Position numbers and translations under genes: made by a program. From Croceivirga thetidis (lineage in GTDB: Bacteria; Bacteroidota; Bacteroidia; Flavobacteriales; Flavobacteriaceae): a DNA stretch of 64,000 nucleotides. The notes beneath the pieces were generated by a model that was given only the letters and a program-made list of their open reading frames with translations, had not been told where the DNA came from and did not search any database. Where the stretch lies: NCBI RefSeq assembly GCF_012272815.1, contig NZ_JAAWWL010000002.1, forward strand, positions 464,280 to 528,279, given 5' to 3'. Below are positions 8,795-18,630 of the stretch, piece by piece (position 1 is the first letter of the stretch; each line of letters begins with the position of its first letter).

Positions 8795-9652
8795 ATGAAT
8801 AAAATTAGAATTGCCATTCAAAAGAGCGGAAGACTTAATGAAGACTCTCTTAGAATTCTCAAAGAATGTGGTATTTCTTTTGACAATGGTAAGGATCAAT
8901 TAAAGGCCAGTTCAAGAAATTTTCCAATGGAGGTCTTTTACTTGCGCAATGGGGATATTCCCCAATATCTAAAGGATGGGGTAGTAGATGTCGCTATAAT
9001 TGGTGAGAACGTGCTCTTTGAGAAAGGGGAAGGAATTGAATTTGTGGAGCGTTTAGGGTTTTCTAAATGCAAGGTGTCCATGGCGATACCAAAAGGTAAA
9101 TCATACACGAATTACAATTATTTTGAAGGTAAGCGAATCGCAACCTCTTATCCCAAAACCGTTCGAACCTTCTTGGAAAAATGGGGCATAAAAGCTGATA
9201 TACATATAATCAACGGTTCTGTCGAGATAGCACCGAATATTGGCTTAGCTGATGCTATATGCGATATTGTATCGAGTGGCAGCACCTTATTCAAAAATAA
9301 CCTTGAAGAGGTTGAAGTGTTATTAAAGAGTGAAGCGGTTTTAGCTGTTTCACCAAAAATAAATGAAGAGCGAAGCCTTATTCTTAATAAACTTCAATTC
9401 AGAATAAAATCCGTTTTGCAAGCCAGAAAAAACAGGTATGTCTTAATGAACGTCCCCAACAAAAGTTTAGAAAAGGTGATTGAAATTCTCCCTGGTATGC
9501 GCAGTCCTACAGTATTACCTTTAGCAGAGAAAGGATGGAGTTCGGTTCACACAGTAATTAATAAAGATACCTTTTGGGAGGTGATTGATGAGTTAAAAGC
9601 TGTAGGTGCAGAAGGAATTTTGGTTTGTCCTATTGAAAAAATGGTATTGTAA
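8795..9652 (+). CDS. hisG: ATP phosphoribosyltransferase (long form)
   Basis: A 285-residue first enzyme of histidine synthesis, joining ATP and PRPP. The length and C-terminal ACT-like domain (from about residue 215, ending GAEGILVCPIEKMVL) mark the long, hexameric HisG that is feedback-inhibited by histidine and needs no HisZ. The PRPP-binding stretch is DIVSSGSTLFKNNL. I chose ATG 8795; the longer frame beginning at TTG 8756 would start inside the attenuator hairpin and is rejected. First gene of the eight-enzyme operon, joined to hisD by a TAATG overlap. Confidence 0.96.
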   Translation: MNKIRIAIQKSGRLNEDSLRILKECGISFDNGKDQLKASSRNFPMEVFYLRNGDIPQYLKDGVVDVAIIGENVLFEKGEGIEFVERLGFSKCKVSMAIPKGKSYTNYNYFEGKRIATSYPKTVRTFLEKWGIKADIHIINGSVEIAPNIGLADAICDIVSSGSTLFKNNLEEVEVLLKSEAVLAVSPKINEERSLILNKLQFRIKSVLQARKNRYVLMNVPNKSLEKVIEILPGMRSPTVLPLAEKGWSSVHTVINKDTFWEVIDELKAVGAEGILVCPIEKMVL

Positions 9653-10938
9653 TGGAAAAATGTTTCAATCCTGATAAAACGCAATGGACAAAAATCTTGG
9701 CAAGGCCAACCCAAACCTTTGATGCGATTGAGCCAATTGCAAAAGAAGTATTTGAATTGGTGAAAAATAAGGGGAATAAGGCCATTTTTGACTACACTAA
9801 AAAATTCGATAAAGTTGAACTGGCAGATTCAGAAGTCACCGAAGCTGAAATTGTCCAAGCCAGTAATAAGGTTTCTGTAGATTTAAAGAAGGCAATACAA
9901 CTCGCGAAATCGAACATCGAAAAGTTTCACATTGCCCAAAAAACAGATAGGGTAACTGTAGAAACATTGCCTGGTGTAGATTGTTGGCAAGAAAAACGAC
10001 CAATTCAAAAAGTTGGTTTGTACATACCTGGAGGGACTGCACCCTTATTTTCCACGATTTTAATGTTGGCCGTTCCAGCAAACATTGCAGGTTGTGAAGA
10101 GATTATTCTTTGTTCTCCACCTGACGAATCTGGAAATATAAATCCAGCAATACTATACACGGCTGCTTTATGTGGGGTAACCCAAATTTTTAAGGTAGGA
10201 GGAATTCAGGCCATTGCTGCAATGACATTTGGTACTGAAACCATTCCCAAGGTTTATAAAATCTTCGGTCCAGGTAACCAATTTGTTACTGTGGCAAAAC
10301 AAATAGCAACTAAGTATGGTATTGCGATTGATATGCCAGCCGGTCCAAGTGAATTACTCGTAGTGGCAGATGATAGTGCCAATGCGTCTTTTATAGCTTC
10401 TGATTTGCTAAGTCAGGCAGAACATGGAGTGGACAGCCAGGTGATATTGGTCTCAACTTCTAAAGAGCTTATTTCTAAAGTAGAACTGGAAATTGAAACC
10501 CAGTTATCAGCACTGCCTAGAAAGGAAATAGCTGCTAAAGCTATTGATAACAGTAAGTTGATATTTGTAGAAAATGATGAGACAGCACTTCAATTGATAA
10601 ATGAATATGGTCCTGAACACTACATTGTCTGCGTCAAAAATGAGGAGTATTACATCCAAAATACTATGAATGCAGGTTCTGTTTTTATAGGAAGCTATAC
10701 ACCAGAAAGTGCTGGAGATTACGCCTCAGGAACAAACCATACCCTACCGACTAATGGCTATGCCAAACAGTATAGTGGTGTAAACCTTGATAGTTTTTTG
10801 AAAAGCATGACCTTTCAGAAAATTTCAAAAGAAGGAATTCTAAACATAGGTAGTGCGGTAGAATTAATGGCGGAAGCAGAAGGATTGCAAGCGCACAAAA
10901 ACGCAGTGACCCTTCGATTAAAAGAGTTAAATGGCTAG
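9652..10938 (+). CDS. hisD: histidinol dehydrogenase
   Basis: A 428-residue zinc enzyme catalysing the last two steps, L-histidinol to L-histidine with two NAD+. Recognisable segments are YIPGGTAPLFSTILM, KVGGIQAIAAMTFGTETIPKV, the GPGNQFV loop, and DMPAGPSELLV. The catalytic Glu-His pair is in YGPEHYIV, and the C-terminal zinc region is GAGDYASGTNHTLPT-like. Full length. The start codon overlaps the hisG stop by one base and the end overlaps hisC by eight, so translation is coupled. Confidence 0.97.
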   Translation: MEKCFNPDKTQWTKILARPTQTFDAIEPIAKEVFELVKNKGNKAIFDYTKKFDKVELADSEVTEAEIVQASNKVSVDLKKAIQLAKSNIEKFHIAQKTDRVTVETLPGVDCWQEKRPIQKVGLYIPGGTAPLFSTILMLAVPANIAGCEEIILCSPPDESGNINPAILYTAALCGVTQIFKVGGIQAIAAMTFGTETIPKVYKIFGPGNQFVTVAKQIATKYGIAIDMPAGPSELLVVADDSANASFIASDLLSQAEHGVDSQVILVSTSKELISKVELEIETQLSALPRKEIAAKAIDNSKLIFVENDETALQLINEYGPEHYIVCVKNEEYYIQNTMNAGSVFIGSYTPESAGDYASGTNHTLPTNGYAKQYSGVNLDSFLKSMTFQKISKEGILNIGSAVELMAEAEGLQAHKNAVTLRLKELNG

Positions 10939-11986
10939 GCAATTCAACATAGAAAACTTAGTAAGAAATAACGTAAAAGCCCTGAAGCCCTATTCATCTG
11001 CCCGTGATGAATTCAAGGACTTTGATTCGGATATGGTCTTTCTTGATGCGAATGAAAATCCATTTGAAAATGGAGTAAACCGATATCCTGACCCACAACA
11101 AAGAAATCTTAAAGCAGTCTTGGCAGAACAGAAGGGTATTATGCAAAATCAGATTTTGTTGGGCAATGGTAGCGATGAAGTATTGGATTTAATTTTTAGG
11201 GCGTTTTGTGAACCCCATGTAGATAACATTATTACTTTACCACCAACTTATGGCATGTATAAAGTTTTGTCAGAGACAAATGCCGTTGAAAACAGGGAAG
11301 TCTACTTAAATTCCGATTTTCAGCCAGCTATTGATGGTATTTTAAAAAATGTTGATTCCCAAACGAAGCTTTTATTTCTATGCTCCCCGAACAATCCGAC
11401 CGGGAATGCCTTCAAAGTGGACTACATCGAGCATATTTTAAAAGAGTTTCAAGGTATTGTAGTTATTGATGAAGCCTACATTGATTTTTCCAAATCAGAA
11501 TCTTGGGTTGCAAGATTAGAAGAATTTCCCAATCTAATCGTGACACAAACCTTATCTAAAGCTTATGGAATGGCGGGAATACGACTTGGCATTTGTTACG
11601 CTTCCCGAGCAATCATCGAAACCTTAAATAAGATTAAGCCGCCATACAATGTGAATCAACTCACACAAGAGAAAGCGTTGGAAAGGGTTCTAAAAGTTGA
11701 TTCGGTTGGTCAAGAAGTTGAAAGGATATTATCTGAAAGAAACAAGTTGGTCAAAGCACTTAATAAGGTGGAATTTATAAAAAAAATATTCCCAAGTGAT
11801 GCCAACTTCATCTTAGTACGTGTAGATGATGCTAACCTGCGATATGAACAATTAATTGCAAACGGTATTGTCATCCGTAACCGAAGTACGCAACCGCTTT
11901 GTGAAAATACCCTAAGATTTACAGTAGGGACTTCAATCGAAAACGAAAAACTTGTGAACGCACTTATAAAACTCAGTAATGGCTAA
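10931..11986 (+). CDS. hisC: histidinol-phosphate aminotransferase
   Basis: A 351-residue fold-type I PLP aminotransferase that converts imidazole-acetol phosphate and glutamate to histidinol phosphate. The motifs are [11 protein letters not shown] at the N-terminus, [35 protein letters not shown] and the PLP lysine in [27 protein letters not shown] near the C-terminus carries the conserved arginine just before it (LRFTVG). Its ATG lies within the last codons of hisD and its stop overlaps hisB, continuing the coupled operon. Confidence 0.96.
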   Translation: MARQFNIENLVRNNVKALKPYSSARDEFKDFDSDMVFLDANENPFENGVNRYPDPQQRNLKAVLAEQKGIMQNQILLGNGSDEVLDLIFRAFCEPHVDNIITLPPTYGMYKVLSETNAVENREVYLNSDFQPAIDGILKNVDSQTKLLFLCSPNNPTGNAFKVDYIEHILKEFQGIVVIDEAYIDFSKSESWVARLEEFPNLIVTQTLSKAYGMAGIRLGICYASRAIIETLNKIKPPYNVNQLTQEKALERVLKVDSVGQEVERILSERNKLVKALNKVEFIKKIFPSDANFILVRVDDANLRYEQLIANGIVIRNRSTQPLCENTLRFTVGTSIENEKLVNALIKLSNG

Positions 11987-13115
11987 AAAAATACTATTCA
12001 TTGACCGTGATGGCACATTGGCAAAGGAACCGAAGGACGAACAATTGGACGCTTTTGAAAAATTGGTTTTTTATCCTAAAGTATTTACCTACCTAAGCAA
12101 AATTGCGAAAGAATTGGATTTTGAATTGGTTATGATAACCAATCAAGATGGTTTGGGAACAGAATCATTTCCCGAAGCTACTTTTTGGCCTGTTCAAAAC
12201 TTCATAATTAATTCTTTTGAAAGTGAGGGCGTGACATTTAATGAGGTTTTTATTGATCGAACTTTTGCAAAAGATAATGCCCTGACAAGGAAACCAAATA
12301 CCGGTTTACTAACCCAATATTTTACTGATGAATATGATCTAGCAAATTCCTTTGTAATAGGTGACCGTCTTACGGATATGGAGTTAGCAAAGAATTTGGG
12401 TTCAAAAGGAATTTTTATAGATAATAAAACAGCATTAGGTACTGATGAAATTACCGTTTCGCATGGTGAACTTTCTGAATGTATTGCCCTAACAACAAAC
12501 GATTGGGAAGCCATATACCAGTTTCTAAGGTTGGATTCTAGAAAAGGTCAAACCCATAGAAAAACGAAAGAAACCGACATTCAGATTGAGTTGAACCTTG
12601 ATGGAACCGGAATCGCCAACATTGATACTGGACTTAAATTTTTTGACCATATGTTGGATCAATTGGCGAGACATGGTCAAATGGATTTGACTATAAAGGT
12701 GGATGGAGATTTAGAAGTAGATGAACACCATACCATAGAAGACACCGGTATTGCACTAGGGGAAGTTTTTTATGGAGCATTGGGTAATAAATTGGGTATT
12801 GAACGCTATGGGTTCTGCCTACCAATGGATGATTGCCTTGCTCAGGTCGCATTGGATTTTGGTGGAAGAAACTGGTTGGTTTGGGAAGCGGAATTCAAAC
12901 GTGAAAAGGTTGGTGATATGCCAACAGAAATGTTTCACCATTTTTTTAAATCCTTTAGTGATGGTGCAAAGGCCAATTTAAACATCAAAGCCGAAGGCAC
13001 CAATGAGCATCATAAAATTGAAGCCATTTTCAAAGCTTTTGCGAAGGCGATTAAAATGGCTGTAAAGCGAGATGTTGAGAAGATGGTTTTACCTTCAACC
13101 AAGGGTGTATTATGA
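11979..13115 (+). CDS. hisB: bifunctional histidinol-phosphatase / imidazoleglycerol-phosphate dehydratase
   Basis: A 378-residue fusion. Residues 1-165 are a HAD phosphatase with Asp9 and Asp11 in [12 protein letters not shown], followed by MITNQDGLG and [12 protein letters not shown]. Residues about 185-378 are the IGPD dehydratase with manganese-binding histidines in [31 protein letters not shown] and [11 protein letters not shown]. The two activities serve steps 6 and 8 of the pathway. Such fused HisB is known in enteric bacteria and in Bacteroidota. Overlaps hisC by 8 bases and hisH by 4. Confidence 0.96.
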   Translation: MAKKILFIDRDGTLAKEPKDEQLDAFEKLVFYPKVFTYLSKIAKELDFELVMITNQDGLGTESFPEATFWPVQNFIINSFESEGVTFNEVFIDRTFAKDNALTRKPNTGLLTQYFTDEYDLANSFVIGDRLTDMELAKNLGSKGIFIDNKTALGTDEITVSHGELSECIALTTNDWEAIYQFLRLDSRKGQTHRKTKETDIQIELNLDGTGIANIDTGLKFFDHMLDQLARHGQMDLTIKVDGDLEVDEHHTIEDTGIALGEVFYGALGNKLGIERYGFCLPMDDCLAQVALDFGGRNWLVWEAEFKREKVGDMPTEMFHHFFKSFSDGAKANLNIKAEGTNEHHKIEAIFKAFAKAIKMAVKRDVEKMVLPSTKGVL

Positions 13116-13690
13116 AGCTGGTTATAATTGATTACGGCGCAGGTAACATTCAGAGTATAAAATTTGCCTTTCAGCGATTAGGTGTTGAGGCTTTACTCTC
13201 CAATGACTCAGAACAAATAAAGAACGCTGACAAGGTCATTTTTCCAGGTGTGGGAGAAGCGAGTAGTGCCATGACAAAATTATGGGAAAGCGGTCTACAC
13301 GATGTTATAGCCGATTTGAAACAGCCGGTTTTAGGAATTTGTCTTGGTATGCAGTTAATGTGCGATTCTTCTGAAGAGGGAGCAACCAAGGGCCTTGGTA
13401 TATTCAATACGGATGTAGTTCGATTTAATTCAGATGTTAAAGTGCCACAAATTGGTTGGAATAAAATTGAAAATCTAAGGGGTGATTTATTTCAAGGATT
13501 GGAAAATGACTATATCTATCTTGTCCATAGCTTTTACGCCCCGAAGACTATCGAGTCCATTGCAACCAGTACTTATGGATTGGAGTATAGTGCTGCTTTG
13601 CAAAAGGATAACTTTTATGGAGTACAGTTTCACCCAGAAAAGTCCGGAACATATGGAGCTAAGATTCTTTCTAACTTTTTGGCCTTATGA
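13112..13690 (+). CDS. hisH: imidazole glycerol phosphate synthase, glutaminase subunit
   Basis: A 192-residue class I glutamine amidotransferase. It supplies ammonia to HisF to make IGP and AICAR. The nucleophile is Cys77 in [11 protein letters not shown], and the His-Glu pair lies in [12 protein letters not shown] near the C-terminus. The N-terminus [15 protein letters not shown] is typical. Its partner hisF is separated from it here by three genes instead of one. The start is an ATGA overlap with hisB and the end is an ATGA overlap with the GNAT gene. Confidence 0.96.
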   Translation: MKLVIIDYGAGNIQSIKFAFQRLGVEALLSNDSEQIKNADKVIFPGVGEASSAMTKLWESGLHDVIADLKQPVLGICLGMQLMCDSSEEGATKGLGIFNTDVVRFNSDVKVPQIGWNKIENLRGDLFQGLENDYIYLVHSFYAPKTIESIATSTYGLEYSAALQKDNFYGVQFHPEKSGTYGAKILSNFLAL

Positions 13691-14112
13691 GCGTGCAAGA
13701 AGTATTTGTTTCAACCGACCCATTAAAAATTGACTTGAATTTTGTCCATCAATATTTATCAGAAGAAGCCTATTGGTCAAAGGGTAGAACAATTGAAGAA
13801 GTCAAGACTTCAATTGAAAATTCACTTTGTTTTGGTTTATATCTAGTGGACGGTGATAAGCAAATAGGCTTTGCGAGGGTTGCAACAGACTATATAGTTT
13901 TTGCTTGGCTTATGGATGTGTTTATCGATGCCAAATTCAAAGGACAGGGTTACGGTAAATCACTGGTTCAACATATTGTGGACCATCCAAAATTGAGCAA
14001 TGTAAATGGCTTTGGTTTGCGAACTTCAGATGCCCATGGATTATATCACCAATTTGGTTTTACAGAAATTCCAGACCCTGAAACCTGGATGTTTAAAAAA
14101 AACAAATTATGA
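13687..14112 (+). CDS. GNAT family N-acetyltransferase embedded in the his operon
   Basis: A 141-residue single-domain GNAT. The acetyl-CoA pyrophosphate loop is in [20 protein letters not shown] (Gly-x-Gly-x-Gly type, residues about 77-97), and the C-terminal strand ends in [20 protein letters not shown]. The family transfers acetyl groups to amines; the substrate cannot be read from sequence. It is fused into the operon by four-base ATGA overlaps at both ends, so it is co-translated with hisH and hisA. A link to histidine or a protein of the pathway is possible but unproven. Confidence 0.88.
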   Translation: MSVQEVFVSTDPLKIDLNFVHQYLSEEAYWSKGRTIEEVKTSIENSLCFGLYLVDGDKQIGFARVATDYIVFAWLMDVFIDAKFKGQGYGKSLVQHIVDHPKLSNVNGFGLRTSDAHGLYHQFGFTEIPDPETWMFKKNKL

Positions 14113-14888
14113 GGATAATTCCAGCAATAGATATTATTGAAGGAAAATGTGTTCGTCTCTCAAAAGGCGATTATGCTACTAAAAAAGTGTACAATGAGAA
14201 TCCTCTTGAAGTGGCTAAAGAATTTGAGGGTCATGGTATAAAACATCTCCATGTAGTTGATTTGGATGGTGCAAAATCAAAGCATATCGTAAATCATAAG
14301 GTATTAGAAGAAATTGCTTCAAAGACCAATTTAAAGATTGATTTTGGTGGTGGTTTGAAATCAGACGAGGACCTACATATTGCATTTGAAAGTGGAGCAA
14401 GTCAAATTACTGGTGGTAGTGTGGCCGTTAAAGATAGGCCAACTTTTTTACGTTGGCTAAATGCTTATGGAACGGAAAAAATAATCCTTGGAGCAGATGC
14501 TAAGGATGAAAAGGTTGCTGTTTCGGGTTGGCAAGAAACTTCTGATTTGGGCTTGATTCCTTTCGTGAAGAACTATCAAAATATCGGAATCGAATATGTA
14601 ATATGTACCGATATCTCAAAAGACGGAATGCTCGAAGGACCCTCTTTCGAGCTTTATAAAAGGCTTTTGCAAGAAACTAAGGTTGTACGAACTGAAATTT
14701 GGGGCAGTGGTGTTTTGGATGTCGAGGAAAACGGAATCAAGCTAATAGCCAGCGGCGGTATTTCATCATATGACGAATTACCAAAGCTTAAAGAATTGGG
14801 TTGTGAAGGTGTAATTATAGGCAAGGCCATTTATGAGAATCATATTAGTTTAAAACAATTGGAAAATTACATTTTAGAAAATGGATGA
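14109..14888 (+). CDS. hisA: ProFAR isomerase
   Basis: A 259-residue TIM-barrel enzyme isomerising ProFAR to PRFAR. Asp8 is in [15 protein letters not shown], the half-barrel phosphate sites are in [12 protein letters not shown] and [13 protein letters not shown], and the second catalytic aspartate is in [14 protein letters not shown]. It is longer than the usual 240-245 residues because of an extra stretch of roughly 15 residues ([15 protein letters not shown] region, about residues 190-208) just before the IASGG strand. The reading frame is intact, so the gene is probably functional. The end overlaps the DinB gene by 8 bases. Confidence 0.94.
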   Translation: MRIIPAIDIIEGKCVRLSKGDYATKKVYNENPLEVAKEFEGHGIKHLHVVDLDGAKSKHIVNHKVLEEIASKTNLKIDFGGGLKSDEDLHIAFESGASQITGGSVAVKDRPTFLRWLNAYGTEKIILGADAKDEKVAVSGWQETSDLGLIPFVKNYQNIGIEYVICTDISKDGMLEGPSFELYKRLLQETKVVRTEIWGSGVLDVEENGIKLIASGGISSYDELPKLKELGCEGVIIGKAIYENHISLKQLENYILENG

Positions 14889-15399
14889 GCTACGAAAGTT
14901 TCAGTTTGAGTTTGTTGAAAACTGTTGTTTTAGAATGGATGAGAGCCTTCGGATGCTAAAAATAGCCCTAGCTAAAGTTTCTGAAGACCAGGTCTGGTTA
15001 AAACCCAATAGTTCCTTGAACAGTATTGGTAATTTGATTTTGCATTTATGTGGTAATATGACTCAATATGGTATCGCTTCCTTAACTGAAACTGAAGATA
15101 AACGTCAACGCGATTTAGAATTCTCCACTGAAGGTGGATTGAGTAAAAATGAACTTTTGAACAAAATTCATGTGGTTATTGAAGAAGTAAAATCCACGTT
15201 TAGTACAATCTCAATTGAACGCTTGTTACAGCAAAAGCAAGTGCAAGGATTTGATTTTTCGGGTATAGGAAACATGGTTCATGTTGTAGAACACCTATCG
15301 TATCATACGGGACAAATTGCGTTTTGGGTGAAACAACTGCAGAATGAGTCTTTAGGTTTTTATGAGGGTCATGATTTAAATACAAAAAACGAAGATTAA
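14881..15399 (+). CDS. DinB-like four-helix protein embedded in the his operon
   Basis: A 172-residue protein of the DinB/DUF664-like superfamily. The metal-site histidines are placed as expected: one in [13 protein letters not shown] and the HxxxH pair in [15 protein letters not shown]. Many family members are thiol- or metal-dependent transferases or stress proteins, but most have no known reaction. It overlaps hisA by 8 bases and its stop overlaps the hisF start by one base, so it is part of the same coupled transcript. I cannot assign a substrate. Confidence 0.82.
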   Translation: MDELRKFQFEFVENCCFRMDESLRMLKIALAKVSEDQVWLKPNSSLNSIGNLILHLCGNMTQYGIASLTETEDKRQRDLEFSTEGGLSKNELLNKIHVVIEEVKSTFSTISIERLLQQKQVQGFDFSGIGNMVHVVEHLSYHTGQIAFWVKQLQNESLGFYEGHDLNTKNED

Positions 15400-16154
15400 T
15401 GTTGACAAAGCGAATCATACCCTGCTTGGATATAAAGGATGGACGAACGGTCAAAGGAGTCAACTTTGTTGATTTACGTGATGCTGGAGACCCCGTTGAA
15501 TTGGCTCAGCGTTATGCTGTGGAGGGAGCAGATGAGTTGGTTTTTCTTGATATTTCAGCCACTGAACAAAAGCGCAAAACCTTAGCAGACCTGGTGTATA
15601 ATGTTGCTGAAAAATTAAATATTCCTTTTACGGTTGGTGGAGGTATATCATCAGTTGAGGATGTTGACATTTTATTACAGAATGGGGCAGACAAGGTTTC
15701 TATTAACTCCTCAGCAGTAAAACGACCTGAATTGATAAATGAGCTTGTGGCCAAGTTTGGTTCTCAATGTATTGTTGTTGCCATAGACGCTAAGCACGTT
15801 GATGGGCAATGGAAAGTCCATTTGGTTGGAGGAAAGGTTGCAACGGAAATAGACTTGTTTGAATGGGCCAAAGAAGCGGAACAGCGTGGTGCCGGAGAGA
15901 TATTATTTACAAGTATGGATAATGACGGAACAAAAAACGGATTTGCCTATGAAGCCTTGGCCAAATTATCGGCGTTGGTCAACATACCAATCATTGCTTC
16001 AGGTGGTGCAGGGAATGTGCATCACTTTACAGAGACCTTTAAAATAGGTAAAGCTGATGCAGCCCTTGCAGCGAGCGTATTTCATTTTAAAGAAATTGAA
16101 ATTAAAGGCTTAAAAGAAGAACTAAAATCAGAAGGAATTCCAGTACGGTTATGA
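15399..16154 (+). CDS. hisF: imidazole glycerol phosphate synthase, cyclase subunit
   Basis: A 251-residue TIM barrel and partner of HisH. The catalytic Asp11 is in [19 protein letters not shown] and Asp130-equivalent is in [11 protein letters not shown]. Phosphate-binding loops are [13 protein letters not shown] and [13 protein letters not shown], and KVSINSSAV is the conserved inner strand. Full length with no insertion. It takes ammonia through the barrel from HisH and produces IGP plus AICAR. Its stop overlaps the hisIE start by 4 bases. Confidence 0.97.
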   Translation: MLTKRIIPCLDIKDGRTVKGVNFVDLRDAGDPVELAQRYAVEGADELVFLDISATEQKRKTLADLVYNVAEKLNIPFTVGGGISSVEDVDILLQNGADKVSINSSAVKRPELINELVAKFGSQCIVVAIDAKHVDGQWKVHLVGGKVATEIDLFEWAKEAEQRGAGEILFTSMDNDGTKNGFAYEALAKLSALVNIPIIASGGAGNVHHFTETFKIGKADAALAASVFHFKEIEIKGLKEELKSEGIPVRL

Positions 16155-16747
16155 AGATAGATTTTGATAAAAATTCAGATGGCTTGGTGCCAGCTATAAT
16201 TCAAGATGCAAAAACAAAAAAAGTCTTGATGCTAGGTTATATGAATCAAGAGGCTTTTGATAAAACCCAAGAATTACAAAAGGTTACTTTTTTCAGTCGA
16301 AGTAAACAACGACTTTGGACCAAAGGAGAAGAAAGTGGTCATTTTTTGGAATTGGTGGACTTGAAGATTGACTGTGATTTTGATACTATTTTAGTTCGAG
16401 CCAACCCAAAGGGGCCTACTTGCCACACGGGTACCGATACTTGTTGGTTTGAAGAAAACAAACAGGACTTTGGCTTTTTGAGTGAATTGGAAGAAATCAT
16501 TGCTTCACGAAAAGAGAATAAGGAAGATGAAAAAAGCTATGTTGCCTCATTGTTTCGAAAAGGCATTAACAAAATAGCTCAGAAAGTAGGAGAGGAGGCT
16601 GTGGAGACCGTCATTGAGGCCAAAGACGAGAATGATGATTTGTTTTTAAATGAAAGCGCCGACTTGCTTTTTCATTTGTTAATCCTTTTGAAGGCAAAGG
16701 GTTTTGGTCTTAATGATGTTGTAAAAGTGTTGGAATCCAGACATTAA
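16151..16747 (+). CDS. hisI: bifunctional PR-AMP cyclohydrolase / PR-ATP pyrophosphatase
   Basis: A 198-residue fusion usually called HisIE. The N-terminal cyclohydrolase (about 1-105) has the metal-binding DCDFDT and the cysteine motif [13 protein letters not shown]; the C-terminal pyrophosphohydrolase (about 112-198) has [14 protein letters not shown] and [13 protein letters not shown], the MazG-like metal-binding helices. It carries steps 2 and 3 of the pathway. It is the last gene of the operon; no strong terminator hairpin is visible in the 41 bases before the next gene. Confidence 0.96.
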   Translation: MKIDFDKNSDGLVPAIIQDAKTKKVLMLGYMNQEAFDKTQELQKVTFFSRSKQRLWTKGEESGHFLELVDLKIDCDFDTILVRANPKGPTCHTGTDTCWFEENKQDFGFLSELEEIIASRKENKEDEKSYVASLFRKGINKIAQKVGEEAVETVIEAKDENDDLFLNESADLLFHLLILLKAKGFGLNDVVKVLESRH

Positions 16748-16788
16748 CATCGTTACTTTAACGCAACACGTCATCAAAAAATGAATTA

Positions 16789-17736
16789 ATGAAAATCAGA
16801 ATAATTCTGGTACTTGCCTTATTGGTAGTAACTTCCAAGGAAATCATCGCTCAGTCTAAAGCTATAACATTCCAAACTAATGGGTTGCACAGTTTAGTTA
16901 CTCGGAATCCATTCGAAAAGTTTATTGGGGAATGGACGCTCAAAGACGATAGTTGGACACATAACTGGGGTGGTCAAACGGAAACAATAAAAATCCAAAA
17001 CCATCATACAATTTCAACACAGATTAACACGGCCAACAGCCTGTTTTCAATAATCGATGGCCCACAACCAAACGGACATATTTTTTGGTCATATAATCCG
17101 GCGACCAAAGTTGTTGACCACCTCTCTAGTTTTGGAGAACTGCGTGCAGGAGTAGGGCAAGGCAGTGTGTCAATTGATGGTGACGTTAACTTGAAGATTA
17201 AGTTTGAGGGGGAACCAAAAGACACCTACCGAATCTATGATTACAAGTGGCTGAGTTCAAATGAATACCACATGAAATCTGTGCAGTACGATTCAAATGA
17301 TGCTCCAACAGGGTTATTTTATGAAGGCAACTTTATTCGCCTACCAAATACCGCTGTTGCGTTGCGAAATGAAATAGAAGCTATCCTATCAGTTCTGGAT
17401 AACAATACTATTTCTGTAGAGGAACAATTGGAAGTATATGCAGATGATGTGATTCATATGGCGCCAGGTAGTGAGGTCAATGTGGGAATAGAAGCGCTGG
17501 GTATTTATTTAACTGAACAACGCCAATATGGCAAATCAAAAATGCAGCACGAGATTATCGAAATCGAGGAGTTTGACGATATAGTTCTCATGCGCGGACA
17601 AGTCACGGGTACATTTTATCCGAAAAATGAGACTCCTCCTGTAGCATTTAGAACCAAAAATCTATTTGTGTTCAGTACCAAAGAAGGAGTCTTAAGGATT
17701 AAAAAGGTGATTTACAATACCTCACCTTTACCATAA
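16789..17736 (+). CDS. exported protein with C-terminal SnoaL/NTF2-like domain
   Basis: A 315-residue protein with a signal peptide (cleavage likely after IIAQ near residue 22). Residues about 40-185 form a beta-rich domain beginning FEKFIGEWTLKDD, resembling DUF1579-type lipocalin-like barrels. Residues about 195-315 resemble the SnoaL/NTF2-like cone fold (IEAILSVLD, VYADDVIHMAPGSEVNVG, and the paired C-terminal strands). No catalytic set is certain. It follows hisIE on the same strand by 41 bases but is an exported protein, so the link to histidine synthesis is probably only positional. Confidence 0.65.
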   Translation: MKIRIILVLALLVVTSKEIIAQSKAITFQTNGLHSLVTRNPFEKFIGEWTLKDDSWTHNWGGQTETIKIQNHHTISTQINTANSLFSIIDGPQPNGHIFWSYNPATKVVDHLSSFGELRAGVGQGSVSIDGDVNLKIKFEGEPKDTYRIYDYKWLSSNEYHMKSVQYDSNDAPTGLFYEGNFIRLPNTAVALRNEIEAILSVLDNNTISVEEQLEVYADDVIHMAPGSEVNVGIEALGIYLTEQRQYGKSKMQHEIIEIEEFDDIVLMRGQVTGTFYPKNETPPVAFRTKNLFVFSTKEGVLRIKKVIYNTSPLP

Positions 17737-17749
17737 GTTGTAGCAAACG

Positions 17750-18469
17750 CTAATCACGTTTTCGAATTCTAGAGTCCCCACTTAAACGTTGACGAATGAT
17801 TTCGGCATTGCCGCTATAGTTTAAGACAGAATCTCCCGAAGCATCGATATCAATGGTTTCAGTTACTGAAAGAAAGGCTTCACTATCTCCGGTAAGCTTG
17901 AGAATGAGGTCGTTTACTATCATGTCGTAATCCTTCAATTCACTATCACCACTTAGGTCAGCATTCAATGTGTTTGCCGTTCCAAAAACATTTAGCTCCG
18001 AATCACCTTCAAGATTCATTGAAAGAGCTGCAGCATAGATTTCACCATTAAAACGACTATTTCCAGAGATATTTACTGTTGCATTTTCTGTTAGTAACAT
18101 ATTTTCCAACGCTACATATGAATCCCCAGATATGCTATATTCTGAAATATTTTGCGTTGTGATGTAGGCCTTGAAGGTGGCGTTCCCCCGAATACTAATG
18201 TTGTTCTCTAACCCAATTCGCAAGGTGTTCCCTTCTTTGGATACCACTATTTTGTCCTGAAGATTTTCATTGGCCTCAATTTCGATGTGTTCTTCGGTAT
18301 CAGAAAACCAGACAAAGACATCAAAATCACCCCAAACCTGAAGTTTCGAATAGTCAGAAAAGGAATATTCTCGGGTAGAAATTTCATCAGAAGCCCTAAT
18401 GGATTCGGTGTCGCATGAACACACAAGTAGTACTGTGGCCAGAAGGCCAAAAATTAAATTCGATTTCAT
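17750..18469 (-). CDS. head-GIN domain lipoprotein (DUF2807)
   Basis: A 239-residue lipoprotein with lipobox cysteine at about 19 (LLVCSCDTES). The body is a DUF2807 right-handed beta-helix: it starts YSFSDYSKLQVWGDFDVFVW and shows repeated SGDS/SGNS turns (ISGDSYVAL, ISGNSRFNG, LSGDSELKD, LTGDSEAFL, ASGDSVLNY, LSGDSRIRK). Such proteins are exported to the periplasm or cell surface and are presumed adhesive or structural. It is the last gene of the minus-strand ECF sigma operon. Confidence 0.88.
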   Translation of the reverse strand: MKSNLIFGLLATVLLVCSCDTESIRASDEISTREYSFSDYSKLQVWGDFDVFVWFSDTEEHIEIEANENLQDKIVVSKEGNTLRIGLENNISIRGNATFKAYITTQNISEYSISGDSYVALENMLLTENATVNISGNSRFNGEIYAAALSMNLEGDSELNVFGTANTLNADLSGDSELKDYDMIVNDLILKLTGDSEAFLSVTETIDIDASGDSVLNYSGNAEIIRQRLSGDSRIRKRD

Positions 18470-18492
18470 TTTGATTGATGTTTAAAAGTTAT

Positions 18493-18630
18493 TTAAGAGT
18501 GGATTGAAATCCAATTAAAATGAATAGGCATCCAATTTTCTTCGTCATCTTTAGTAAAAACTGTCTCGTTATTACAGAAAACTTTAATGGTGGTTATTGG
18601 TTCCATTTTGTGGGTATTTTTCTTCTTCAT
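18493..18630 (-). CDS. small 45-residue protein coupled to the beta-barrel gene
   Basis: An ORF of 45 codons whose ATG overlaps the stop of the upstream gene (TAATG), ending 23 bases before the head-GIN gene. The protein starts MKKKNTHKMEPITTIKVF and ends NWISIHS; an internal ATG lies at codon 9. It has no signal peptide or membrane helix and is rich in charged and aromatic residues. The stop/start overlap and the neat fit between two operon members support translation. I do not recognise a family. Confidence 0.5.
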   Translation of the reverse strand: MKKKNTHKMEPITTIKVFCNNETVFTKDDEENWMPIHFNWISIHS

